From Candidatus Zixiibacteriota bacterium (GTDB lineage Bacteria; Zixibacteria; MSB-5A5; GN15; FEB-12), in NCBI GenBank assembly GCA_040752815.1, contig JBFMGC010000023.1, forward strand, positions 1 to 44,865: a stretch of 44,865 nucleotides of DNA. Direction: 5' to 3'. Numbering within the stretch: position 1 is the first letter of the stretch; every line of letters begins with the position of its first letter. A program made the position numbers and the translations under genes. The notes beneath the pieces were generated by a model, which worked only from the letters and a program-made list of their open reading frames with translations, made no database searches and was not told the DNA's origin. Positions 33,914-42,225 of this stretch are shown here, piece after piece.

Positions 33914-33966
33914 ATGTGAAAAAAATAACAAACAACCTTGACAGGACTCTCCATCGCCGCTATTAT
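33914..33966 (+). promoter_or_regulatory. qmoAB promoter with adjoining CRP/FNR-like operator
   Basis: TTGACA (33938-33943), a 17-base spacer and TATTAT (33961-33966) form a near-consensus promoter. Directly upstream, TGTGA-N6-TAACA (33915-33930) has the half-site spacing of CRP/FNR-family operators. The 15-base string ATGTGAAAAAAATAA (33914-33928) recurs exactly, inverted, upstream of dsrA (40764-40778), and CCTTGACAG around the -35 is also shared. The regulator is not identified. Confidence 0.65.
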
Positions 33967-33998
33967 CATATCAAGTTGCCTCAGGGTCTTTTGAGAGA

Positions 33999-34135
33999 GA
34001 CACCAGGTGGTGTCGACCCGCGCTGCGGCGGGCTGGCGAGCTCCGTAACGTGCAGCGCCGTCGGGCACGGTAGCCCGTCGGCACACGAGGAGTCGGGCGG
34101 AGTCGCCCGACAGAATGTTAGGCGACGGGCTTTTT
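33999..34135 (+). promoter_or_regulatory. Structured qmoA leader, candidate attenuator
   Basis: The roughly 220-base leader holds GACACC/GGTGTC (33999-34004 with 34009-34014). Next is a hairpin 34057-34066 with 34073-34082 (10 pairs, one T-T mismatch), then GTCGGGCG/CGCCCGAC (34092-34099 with 34104-34111). GCCCGTCG (34073-34080) can instead pair with CGACGGGC (34123-34130), which is followed by TTTTT (34131-34135), giving a terminator exclusive of the second hairpin. This is attenuator architecture, though the region could also be a dispersed repeat. Position 34136-34195 has the AGGGAG ribosome site. Confidence 0.4.
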
Positions 34136-34195
34136 CGACAGACCCCTTGATACGGACTGTTGTGCGAACGATGTGGTGATATAGGGAGTTTCCAG

Positions 34196-35482
34196 ATGGC
34201 CTACTTTGAACCTTCGGTCGGCACCGACGAGCATATCAAAGCGGACACGCTGGTGGTAGGCGGCGGTATCGCCGGCATGACCACGGCAATCGAAACCGCC
34301 GAGCTCGGTCGGCATGTCGTGCTCGTCGAACGGGAACCGTCGATAGGCGGCCGGGTAGCCGCTATGAATCAGTATTTTCCCAAGCTCTGCCCACCGCAAT
34401 GTGGTATTGAGATTAACCTCAAACGGATGCGCATCAATCCGTTCATCCGCGTGCTTACCCTTGCCGATATCGAAAGCGTCTCCGGCAAACCCGGCGATTT
34501 CGATATCCGCCTGCGTCTGAAGCCGCGCTTCGTAAACGAGCGGTGCAACGCCTGCGGCGATTGCGAGAAGGTGTGCGAGATCGAGCGCGAAGACACCTTC
34601 AACTACGGCTTGAAGAACACCAAGGCGATTTACCTTCCGCACCAGTTGGCGTATCCGTACCGATATGTGGTCGATCCGCAATACGTGTCAGACGACCGCA
34701 TGAAAAAGTGTGTGGAGGCCTGCCAATACGGGGCGATTGATCTCGGTATGAAGGCCCGCACCGTGACGGTCAAGGCCAAGGCGGTAGTGTGGGCGACCGG
34801 GTGGCGGCCCTACGATGCCGCCCGGCTGGACAATCTCGGATTCGGCAAATTCCGCAATGTGGTCACGAATGTCATGATGGAGCGGATTGCATCGCCGACC
34901 GGTCCAACCGAAGGGAGAGTAGTGCGGCCCTCGGACGGAGCTAATATCGCCAGGATCGGTTTCGTGCAGTGCGCCGGATCGCGCGACGAAAAACACCTGC
35001 CGTACTGTTCGGCGGTTTGCTGTCTGGCGTCGATGAAACAAGCCACTTACGTGAGAGCGCAGTACCCCGAGGCGGAGATACATATGTTCTATATCGATGT
35101 CCGCTCGCCGGGACGCATGGAAGATTTCTACACGAAAATGCAGCAGGACCAGAAGTTCTACTTCCATCGAGGCAAGGTGGCGAAAGTCACGGAGAACCCG
35201 GCCAACGGAAATGTTATCCTCGAGGCGGAAAACACGCTTACTGGTCAAATAACCAGTACCGAAGTTGAAATGGCGGTGCTGGCGGTAGGGATGGTGCCGA
35301 ACAGCGCCGACAATCCACCGCCGCTCGATACAACGCGTGACGAATTCGGCTTCGTAGTAAATGATCATGGGCGCGGCGTAATCGGCGCCGGCACGACTGT
35401 GCGGCCGTTCGATGTCGCCTGTTCAGTGCAGGATGCCACCGGCGCGGCCCTGAAGGCGATTAACGCGGGCGGAGGGAGGTAA
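34196..35482 (+). CDS. qmoA: QmoA, flavin/Fe-S subunit of quinone-interacting oxidoreductase
   Basis: The 428-residue HdrA-like flavoprotein belongs to the complex that carries electrons from menaquinol to APS reductase during sulfate reduction. It has an FAD dinucleotide motif (LVVGGGIAGMTTAIETAELG, about 20-40) and IGGRVAAMNQYFPKLCPPQCG typical of QmoA. One [4Fe-4S] motif is CNACGDCEKVCE, and conserved segments include IGFVQCAGSRDEKHLPYCSAVCC and LAVGMVPN. Start 34196 is set by AGGGAG 8 bases upstream. QmoB follows after 5 bases. The promoter upstream is strong and shares an operator with dsrA. Its length is normal. Confidence 0.95.
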   Translation: MAYFEPSVGTDEHIKADTLVVGGGIAGMTTAIETAELGRHVVLVEREPSIGGRVAAMNQYFPKLCPPQCGIEINLKRMRINPFIRVLTLADIESVSGKPGDFDIRLRLKPRFVNERCNACGDCEKVCEIEREDTFNYGLKNTKAIYLPHQLAYPYRYVVDPQYVSDDRMKKCVEACQYGAIDLGMKARTVTVKAKAVVWATGWRPYDAARLDNLGFGKFRNVVTNVMMERIASPTGPTEGRVVRPSDGANIARIGFVQCAGSRDEKHLPYCSAVCCLASMKQATYVRAQYPEAEIHMFYIDVRSPGRMEDFYTKMQQDQKFYFHRGKVAKVTENPANGNVILEAENTLTGQITSTEVEMAVLAVGMVPNSADNPPPLDTTRDEFGFVVNDHGRGVIGAGTTVRPFDVACSVQDATGAALKAINAGGGR

Positions 35483-35487
35483 GAGCG

Positions 35488-37749
35488 ATGGAACCGAAAA
35501 CCGGTGTTTATATCTGCAGGGGATGTGATATCGCCAAATCGATAGATTGCGACAAACTGGTTAAAGTCGCCACCGAAGAGGCCAAGGCTGAAGTGGTCAA
35601 GGTCTGCGACATTCTGTGCGGACAAGAGGGCATCAATCTCATTAGAGGCGATATCAAAAACCAGGGAATCAATCGTGTGGTAGTGGCGGCCTGTTCGACG
35701 AGGGTTTTCCCGGAGCTGTTTGATTTCGGTAAGGACGTGCTGGTCGACCGCACCCCCCTGCGCGAGCAAGTGGCGTGGTGTCACCCGCCAAATCACGAAG
35801 ACACCCAGATGCTGGCGGAGGACTACGTCCGCATGGGTGTAGCTAAAGTCAAAGCAACCGAGCCGCCTGAGCCGCTGATCGAGAAGACAAGCAAGGACGT
35901 ACTGGTTATCGGCGGCGGAATGACCGGACTGACCGCGGCGAAGGCGGCCGCCGATGCCGGATACATAGTCACGTTGGTCGAGAGAGAGGCGAATCTCGGC
36001 GGCTGGGCCAACCGGTTCAAGAAGATCTTCCCCAAGCAACCGCCGTATCGTGAACTGGAAGACATCGGACTTCCGGAATTGATCGAACAGGTCGAGCATC
36101 ACCAGAACATCACGGTGCGGAAGTCGACGGAAGTCGCGAAAACAGCCGGCCAGCCGGGGAAGTTCACGGTCGCGCTCCAGAACGGAGGTCAGGCCGAAGA
36201 GCTCACAGTCGGTTCGATCATACTCGCCACTGGATGGAAACCGTACGAAGCGGAGAAGCTGGTGCATCTTGGGTATGGGTCATCTCCCAATATCATTACC
36301 AATGTCGCGATGGAGGAGATGGCTGCCAACGGCGGAATCAAACGGCCGTCTGATGGTAAGCCGATCGATAGCATCGCGTTCATCCAATGCGCCGGTTCGC
36401 GCGATCGAGATCATCTGCCATACTGCTCGGCGGTGTGCTGCCGTGTCTCGCTAAAGCAGGCACTCTACGTCCGGGAGCAGTATCCCAACGCGAAGATCTA
36501 CATTATTTACAAAGACCTCCGCTCGCCCGCTCAGTACGAACGATTTTATGCACGGGTGCAGGACGACGACGCGGTGTTCTTCACCAAGGGTGAGATTGCG
36601 TCGGTGTCCTCAGACGCGGACGGCAAAATCGCCGTTGACGTGAAAGAGACTCTTCTCGGCGAGGATATTCGCATCAAGGCGGACATGGTCGTGCTGGCAG
36701 CAGGCATGGTGCCGTCGACCAAGGTCCCTGATGAGTTAGTAGAGGCCGCCAAGCGGGCTGCCGAACCACAGCAGCAAGGAGCCGAACAGCCGCAAACGGC
36801 CACCACTGCTGACGGCAAAAAAGAAGCAGCCGGGGCCGAGCTTGGGGCGAAGATACTCAATCTGGCCTATCGCCAGGGAACCGACCTACCGACTCTCAAA
36901 TACGGCTTTCCGGATTCGCATTTTATCTGTTTCCCATACGAAACCCGTCGCACGGCTATCTATGCCGCGGGTGCAGTAAGAGCGCCAATGGATTTCTCTT
37001 CGGGAGCGAATGACGCTTACGGCGCCGCCATGAAGGCGATCCAGGCGGTCGAGGCGATCTCCCAGGGGCGATCGCTGCATCCCAGGGCAGGTGATCTGAG
37101 TTATCCGGACTTCTTCCTACAACGCTGCACGCAGTGCAAACGGTGCACGGAGGAGTGCCCGTTCGGAGCGCTCGACGAGGACGACAAGGGTACACCCAAG
37201 CCCAATCCACTCAGGTGCCGCCGCTGCGGTGTCTGTATGGGCGCCTGCCCGGAGCGGATTGTCTCGTTCAAGAACTACAACATTAACATGGTCTCACAGA
37301 TTATCAAGGCAATTAACATCCCGGACGAATTCGAAGAAAAACCGCGCATTCTCGCGTTCGTGTGCGAGAACGACGCCATGCCGGCGCTTGACGCCGCCGC
37401 CATGAAGCGGCTGCAGTACAACGCCATGCTGCGCATTATTCCGCTGCGGTGTCTCGGTTCCATGAACACGGTGTGGATCAGCGACGCGCTGGCGTCGGGA
37501 TTCGACGGCGTGATTCTGCTCGGCTGCCGCAAGGGTGACGAGTACCAGTGCCATTTCATCCGCGGCTCCGAACTGGCCGAATACCGTATGGGGAACGTGC
37601 GCGAGAAGTTGAAGCAACTGGTTCTCGAAGAAGAGCGGGTGTTGGTGCAGGAAGTTTCGATTGTTGATGGGGACAAGATCCCGAAGATATTCGATGATTT
37701 CCTGGCGACAATAGAGTCGGTCGGCCCGAATCCGTACAAGGGAATGTAG
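35488..37749 (+). CDS. qmoB: QmoB, HdrA-like subunit with MvhD-like C-terminal domain
   Basis: The 753-residue protein has an N-terminal cysteine region (YICRGCDIAKSIDCDK). It then has an FAD domain (LVIGGGMTGLTAAKAAADAG, about 138-157, with LGGWANRFKKIFPKQPPYRE). Two [4Fe-4S] motifs, CTQCKRCTEECPFG (near 546) and CRRCGVCMGACPERI (near 576), follow. An MvhD/FrhD-delta-like domain (about 624-735: FVCENDAMPA, RCLGSMNTVW, LLGCRKGDEYQCHF) comes last. This domain order is diagnostic of QmoB. A Gln/Ala/Thr-rich linker (about 421-451) separates the FAD and Fe-S parts. The gene is followed by a terminator, and no qmoC is present downstream. Confidence 0.95.
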   Translation: MEPKTGVYICRGCDIAKSIDCDKLVKVATEEAKAEVVKVCDILCGQEGINLIRGDIKNQGINRVVVAACSTRVFPELFDFGKDVLVDRTPLREQVAWCHPPNHEDTQMLAEDYVRMGVAKVKATEPPEPLIEKTSKDVLVIGGGMTGLTAAKAAADAGYIVTLVEREANLGGWANRFKKIFPKQPPYRELEDIGLPELIEQVEHHQNITVRKSTEVAKTAGQPGKFTVALQNGGQAEELTVGSIILATGWKPYEAEKLVHLGYGSSPNIITNVAMEEMAANGGIKRPSDGKPIDSIAFIQCAGSRDRDHLPYCSAVCCRVSLKQALYVREQYPNAKIYIIYKDLRSPAQYERFYARVQDDDAVFFTKGEIASVSSDADGKIAVDVKETLLGEDIRIKADMVVLAAGMVPSTKVPDELVEAAKRAAEPQQQGAEQPQTATTADGKKEAAGAELGAKILNLAYRQGTDLPTLKYGFPDSHFICFPYETRRTAIYAAGAVRAPMDFSSGANDAYGAAMKAIQAVEAISQGRSLHPRAGDLSYPDFFLQRCTQCKRCTEECPFGALDEDDKGTPKPNPLRCRRCGVCMGACPERIVSFKNYNINMVSQIIKAINIPDEFEEKPRILAFVCENDAMPALDAAAMKRLQYNAMLRIIPLRCLGSMNTVWISDALASGFDGVILLGCRKGDEYQCHFIRGSELAEYRMGNVREKLKQLVLEEERVLVQEVSIVDGDKIPKIFDDFLATIESVGPNPYKGM

Positions 37750-37781
37750 CCGGGATAATCAGACAAGTCCTATCCTCTCTA

Positions 37782-37807
37782 AGCCCCCGATGAGGGGGCT
37801 TATTTTT
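37782..37807 (+). terminator. Rho-independent terminator after qmoB
   Basis: AGCCCCC (37782-37788) pairs with GGGGGCT (37794-37800) around GATGA and is followed by TATTTTTT. It lies about 30 bases after the qmoB stop and shows that the transcript ends without qmoC. Confidence 0.92.
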
Positions 37808-38146
37808 TGCCGCCGCCTGCTGGAGCCAGCACCCTGCGCTTTTTCGCTTTACACGTCGTGGGATATGATGTACTGTGTGATCAGATCAAGCAACTTGGCA
37901 GGACAAGCGAGAATGAGCACTCACCAGTGTGACTGGTAACCGTCAGGATATGGGTGTGAGCTTCGCGGCTGAAGTGATTCATGGATTGGTGCGGGCGACT
38001 CTGTCGTGCTACTCTGCCGGCTCGGTCGGTATAGGCAGCTGCTGTGTTCCACATCCCTCGCGGCCGCCTCCGCAGCGACCCTCTCAACGGCCCTTACAAT
38101 CTGTCTTCTAAACAAGAGCAAACTAGCTGCGAATAAGGAGGCAACT
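37808..38146. other. Gap before the secreted sorting-tail protein
   Basis: I see no gene or riboswitch signature in this stretch. Reading frames entering it from the downstream gene have no ribosome binding site; the AAGGAGG at about 38136 marks the true start at 38147. No convincing -35/-10 pair was found. Confidence 0.4.
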
Positions 38147-40459
38147 ATGTACATACTGCGAATGCGCGCGGCACACTTAGTCATACCGTGCTTCGCCGTA
38201 CTGCTTCTCGCCGGACCGGTGTTGGCGGGCGCGGAGAATCTAGTCGCTGACCAGGTGAGGTTCACACTAACATATGACTGGGTTGAGATTGACTCGACTA
38301 CTGACAATCGGAACGAACAGATCGGAACTGTCAGCTTCCAAGTTCGGTTTGACCAGGCCAGGGCGGGCTATTTGCAGGGAGCAACGATCCGACTGCTGTA
38401 TAACCCTGCTTACTTGGATCTGGTCGATGCCCGTCCTGTCCCCGGTTGGGGCAGTGTGGTTCCGCCGGATCCAATTGAGGAGGCAATCGGTGAACTGATG
38501 CAGGTTACTTACCTAATCGATCCTGCTCCCGGCGCCTCTACGATTCCCATACTTACCACACCCACCGATCTGGCCGAGTTCGATTTTGTCGCAAAGTGCC
38601 AACCCGGTGCACAAACGAATGCGGTGCAAATTGTCTATTCGTCGGTAATGACCACTGTAGACGATGGGACCGACGTGCATCATGTCACCACACTATCACG
38701 TATTACCCATGGCTGGATCAGGACCCGGTCCGATTTGGTCTGGCAATTCAACATTGCTGCTGTCGACTCCAACCGGATTGTCTGTCCTGGCGCCCTTGGG
38801 ACGGAAATCCCGGTGCCGATCTATGCCCTCACCAATTTCAGGCTGGGTGATATCGAAATGTATATCTCATTTGATAACACCAAACTCACCTTCCTCGGAC
38901 TGGCGAACTGGGAAGGTTATTTCTCAGATGCTCAGTATGGCTTGGTGGAACCTGGGCTGCTCCAAGTAATACTAAACACCGATGAGGCAGTGCATGCGCG
39001 CCATGAGTTTGCCGGCGGCACCAAGATGCTCGACATGCTCTTCTACGTGCTTGGGAACTGGCAAGGATCTTCGGCCAATGTGATATTCTCCACCGTCCCG
39101 GACGTTATGATAGCTCAGGGCTCTGGCTATTGCACCGAGATGGAGTTCGGGGGTGTCTACCCCTTTAGCGGCCAAGTGCACATCCCGGCCTACCATGCTA
39201 CATTCTCCACCGAATTCACCGACGGCGGGACATTGTCGCTGGTCGACGATGAAGTATCGATGATGATCAATCTGACCAACAACTTCCCGGCGGGAGGTGC
39301 ATGGCACTCGATCATCGCGAACCTGTGCCTGGGTCTGAATCTTGAGAAATCCGGTCTGCTCACTTACGAGGCGATCAACTTCGGACCGACGACCTACGAT
39401 GGTGAGCTCGGGCAGGAGTTATCGCTGTGGGCCGAGTACAATCCGGGTTTCCTTGGTATGACCGAGACTCCTCAGGATATGGTTTCGTTCAATATCAGGA
39501 CTGTTTCCGGCTTTACCCCGCCGACCAGCTATGATAACCGGTTTTACCCAATCGTGTATCAAACGGTTTGGGACTCGGACCCGAACTACAATGCCCGCGT
39601 GACAGATACAACTGGGCGGGTTACCTTGAACAACTCTGCAGGTACCCTAACGTGGGACAATCCCCAGGTCGAGTACCTCATGGGCGAATACTACTGCAAT
39701 CCTGTGCAAGTGGGATCGGGTTATATAACCCAGGACTACTTCACCCGCAGTGCTTTCGCGCTTCATGACTTCAGAGTGAAGATCACCGTGACCGGCGATC
39801 ACCACATGTGGGATATCGCGCCCCAACCCGGGGTAATGGTCGAGAGCTTTGACAATGTCAATTTCAAGTGGGCGATCCTGAAAGCCGGCCCCGAGTGGGC
39901 CGATCAGGCGCCGACAAGCACACGCACCAAGTTCGCCAGCATCACTTACGCGTACTGGGGCGGAAGCAACCTAGTGATGGCGCTGGCAGGTCCGCCTCCG
40001 CAGGGGCATTGGGTAACCAAGGTCTCGACTGTCGCATTTCAGTTCGATGCCGCATCGGGATACTACATGAAAGACCCGGACTTGGTGGATCAGCACGAGG
40101 TGGCGATCGGCAATTCGATTGTCAACCGGTGGTGGGTCAACAACGACGATCCGCCATACGACAACATGACACGTCTGGGTGAATTCGGCACTCCGGTGGC
40201 TTATGAGCTGGAGCAGAACTACCCGAATCCTTTCAATCCGTCGACCGAATTCTGGTACGGTCTGCCGGAAGGCGCTTTCGTCGAATTGTGCGTCTACAAC
40301 ATCACCGGCCAAAAGGTGGCCACGTTGGTGAGCGGCTGGCAGGACGCCGGCTATTATCACCAGGTCTGGGACGGCACCGATCTCGCGAGCGGCGTATATT
40401 TTTACCGGTTGCAGGCCAACAGCTACGTCCAGACCCGGAAGATGATCTTGCTCAAGTAG
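38147..40459 (+). CDS. Secreted protein with cohesin-like modules and C-terminal sorting tail
   Basis: The 770-residue protein has a signal peptide (about 1-28, VIPCFAVLLLAGPVLAGA). Two cohesin-like beta-sandwich modules may follow: ISFQVRFDQA.. GATIRLLYNPAYLDLVDARP near 75-110 and LGDIEMYISFDNTKLTFLGL near 230-260. The C-terminal about 80 residues are a Por-secretion/FlgD-Ig-like tail: YELEQNYPNPFNPSTEF, VYNITGQKVATLVSG, VWDGTDLASGVYFYRLQ and final RKMILLK. In FCB bacteria such tails direct export through type IX secretion and surface attachment. The middle (300-690) is not recognisable. Start set by AAGGAGG. It stands alone between qmoAB and dsrAB. Confidence 0.75.
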   Translation: MYILRMRAAHLVIPCFAVLLLAGPVLAGAENLVADQVRFTLTYDWVEIDSTTDNRNEQIGTVSFQVRFDQARAGYLQGATIRLLYNPAYLDLVDARPVPGWGSVVPPDPIEEAIGELMQVTYLIDPAPGASTIPILTTPTDLAEFDFVAKCQPGAQTNAVQIVYSSVMTTVDDGTDVHHVTTLSRITHGWIRTRSDLVWQFNIAAVDSNRIVCPGALGTEIPVPIYALTNFRLGDIEMYISFDNTKLTFLGLANWEGYFSDAQYGLVEPGLLQVILNTDEAVHARHEFAGGTKMLDMLFYVLGNWQGSSANVIFSTVPDVMIAQGSGYCTEMEFGGVYPFSGQVHIPAYHATFSTEFTDGGTLSLVDDEVSMMINLTNNFPAGGAWHSIIANLCLGLNLEKSGLLTYEAINFGPTTYDGELGQELSLWAEYNPGFLGMTETPQDMVSFNIRTVSGFTPPTSYDNRFYPIVYQTVWDSDPNYNARVTDTTGRVTLNNSAGTLTWDNPQVEYLMGEYYCNPVQVGSGYITQDYFTRSAFALHDFRVKITVTGDHHMWDIAPQPGVMVESFDNVNFKWAILKAGPEWADQAPTSTRTKFASITYAYWGGSNLVMALAGPPPQGHWVTKVSTVAFQFDAASGYYMKDPDLVDQHEVAIGNSIVNRWWVNNDDPPYDNMTRLGEFGTPVAYELEQNYPNPFNPSTEFWYGLPEGAFVELCVYNITGQKVATLVSGWQDAGYYHQVWDGTDLASGVYFYRLQANSYVQTRKMILLK

Positions 40460-40527
40460 ACATCACGTCTTGCGTCGGCATCCGTCCGGGCACGGCTGAC
40501 TGACGGCATGACCACGCAATTGTGATT

Positions 40528-40553
40528 AGACCCTCCAATTGGGGGGTCTTTTC
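40528..40553 (+). terminator. Rho-independent terminator after the secreted protein gene
   Basis: AGACCCTCC (40528-40536) pairs with GGGGGGTCT (40541-40549), with one T-G wobble, around AATT, followed by TTTC. It separates the secreted protein gene from the dsr upstream region. Confidence 0.8.
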
Positions 40554-40588
40554 ATATGGTCAATACGCAAAATAGGATAAAAATAGCC

Positions 40589-40696
40589 ATATCTTCTTAC
40601 AAGATATAGCTAACTTTTCATCGAAGCGACGGCACTAAGCAGTCGGATTTTGTGCAATTCCAGTTGGACACATATAAGTACTATATTATGTGTCAA
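40589..40696. promoter_or_regulatory. Two dyad elements upstream of dsrA
   Basis: ATATCTT (40589-40595) and AAGATAT (40601-40607) form a 7-bp hairpin. Further on, GACACATA (40667-40674) and TATGTGTC (40687-40694) are perfect inverted repeats, flanked by TTG and CAA and enclosing TATA pairs, a dyad of about 30 bases. Such long A/T-rich symmetry suggests an operator for a dimeric or tetrameric regulator; it lies about 280 bases before dsrA. Confidence 0.45.
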
Positions 40697-40761
40697 TACG
40701 TTACGGAGGGACTTAAGGTATATCGGGGAATTGACGATACACTTAATACGGATTGGGAGCA

Positions 40762-40841
40762 AATTATTTTTTTCACATTTTCGCCTTGACAGAATCACGA
40801 GATTGTGTTACCAAGATAGTGCGATAGTGAAAAATGTAACT
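40762..40841 (+). promoter_or_regulatory. dsrA promoter region with shared operator and second operator-like site
   Basis: The inverted form of the qmoA operator (TTATTTTTTTCACAT, 40764-40778) sits just upstream of CCTTGACAG. The -35 is TTGACA (40786-40791); a weak extended -10 TGTTACCAA (40806-40814) follows at 17 bases. AGTGA-N6-TAACT (40826-40841) downstream repeats the qmoA half-site pattern TGTGA-N6-TAACA. A weak -10 with an upstream site fits activator-dependent transcription, and the downstream site could repress. The leader to the dsrA start is about 150 bases, without further recognised structure. Confidence 0.5.
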
Positions 40842-40972
40842 AACTTCGGCCGACGGCTCGTCCGCTTCTGACAGGTGGTTGTCAGGCCTCACGGGAGCGC
40901 CGACCGCAGCCTTTTCCGGCGATGTGGATAACTAAGCGACTCTAAGATACTCAATCAGATTCAGGAGCTATG

Positions 40973-42187
40973 ATGGCAAACGCATTTCCGAAAACTCCCA
41001 AGCTCGACGAGCTTGAGAAGGGTAAATGGCCAAGCTTCGTAACCGAGATCAAAATGGCGGCCAGAAAGAACCCGATGAGTCGGGACCTTCTGGGGCTGCT
41101 GGAACGGTCATACGACGAAAAGCTCGGCCACTGGAAACATGGGGGGATTGTCGGGGTGATGGGATATGGTGGCGGCGTTATCGGCCGGTACTCCGACCTG
41201 CCGGACGAGTACCCGAATATATCGCACTTTCATACGATGCGTATCAATCAGCCCGCCGGCTGGTTTTACACCAGCGATGCCCTGCGCAAGATCTGTGACA
41301 TTTGGGAGAAGCACGGTTCGGGTCTTACCAACATGCACGGCTCGACCGGCGACATAATTCTGCTGGGGACCAGCACCGATCATCTCGAGCCGGTCTTCTC
41401 CGAACTGCAGAAAATCGATTTCGATATCGGCGGTTCCGGGTCGGATGTACGTACGCCGAGCTGCTGCTGCGGCATGGCGCGGTGCGAGTGGGCCTGCTAT
41501 GACACGATGGCTGCCTGCTATGACTTTACCATGGCGTTCCAGGACGAAATCCACCGCCCGGCGTTCCCGTACAAATTCAAGTTCAAATTCTCCGGATGCC
41601 CGAACGACTGTGTGGCGTCGATTGCGCGTGCCGACATGTCAATTATCGGCACCTGGCGCGACAACATCCAGGTCGACCAGGCGGCAGTCAAAGAATACGC
41701 CGACAAAGGCATGAACATCCAACGCGACGTAGTGGGCAATTGTCCTGCCAAGTGCATGGACTGGGACGGCAAGCAGCTCAAGATCGAGAACGCTTATTGC
41801 CGTCGCTGCATGCATTGTATCAATGCTCTGCCCAAGGCTCTGGCTCCCGGTAAGGACCGTGGTGCCACCGTACTACTCGGTTCAAAGGCGCCGATTGTCG
41901 AAGGCGCATTGCTGTCTTCGGTGCTCATACCGTTCGTGAAGATGGAGCCACCCTACCAGGAGATCAAGGATGTGATTGAGAACATCTGGGAAATCTGGTG
42001 CGAGGAAGGCAAGAACCGCGAGCGCGTGGGTGAGTTCATCCAGCGCGTGGGCATGGGCAATTTCCTCGAAGCGATCGGCCTGGAGCCGACGCCCGAGATG
42101 GTGGCGCATCCGCGCGAGAACCCCTACGTCTTCTATGAAGAGTATTTCGAGGAAGATGAGGGCGAGACGGAAGCCGCCAAGGCCTGA
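40973..42187 (+). CDS. dsrA: Dissimilatory sulfite reductase alpha subunit
   Basis: This 404-residue subunit of the sirohaem enzyme reduces sulfite to a sulfur bound on DsrC. Sirohaem-[4Fe-4S] ligands are visible as C165...C171 (CCCGMARC) and C209...C213 (SGCPNDC). An inserted ferredoxin domain carries CPAKC and YCRRCMHC (about 257-283). The N-terminal [20 protein letters not shown] and [17 protein letters not shown] segments are typical. ATG 40973 is 5 bases from AGGAG; the ATG at 40970 is only 2 bases away and less likely. dsrB follows after 38 bases. The dsrD gene in the same operon argues for the reductive rather than the sulfur-oxidising type. Confidence 0.97.
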   Translation: MANAFPKTPKLDELEKGKWPSFVTEIKMAARKNPMSRDLLGLLERSYDEKLGHWKHGGIVGVMGYGGGVIGRYSDLPDEYPNISHFHTMRINQPAGWFYTSDALRKICDIWEKHGSGLTNMHGSTGDIILLGTSTDHLEPVFSELQKIDFDIGGSGSDVRTPSCCCGMARCEWACYDTMAACYDFTMAFQDEIHRPAFPYKFKFKFSGCPNDCVASIARADMSIIGTWRDNIQVDQAAVKEYADKGMNIQRDVVGNCPAKCMDWDGKQLKIENAYCRRCMHCINALPKALAPGKDRGATVLLGSKAPIVEGALLSSVLIPFVKMEPPYQEIKDVIENIWEIWCEEGKNRERVGEFIQRVGMGNFLEAIGLEPTPEMVAHPRENPYVFYEEYFEEDEGETEAAKA

Positions 42188-42225
42188 ACCTGAACCCGGA
42201 AACGAAGAAAAGCAAAGGATACCAT

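Noticed and set aside
40650-40871. 73-residue plus-strand frame upstream of dsrA
   Set aside because: It covers the dyads and promoter elements, has no ribosome binding site, and its composition reflects A/T-rich non-coding DNA.
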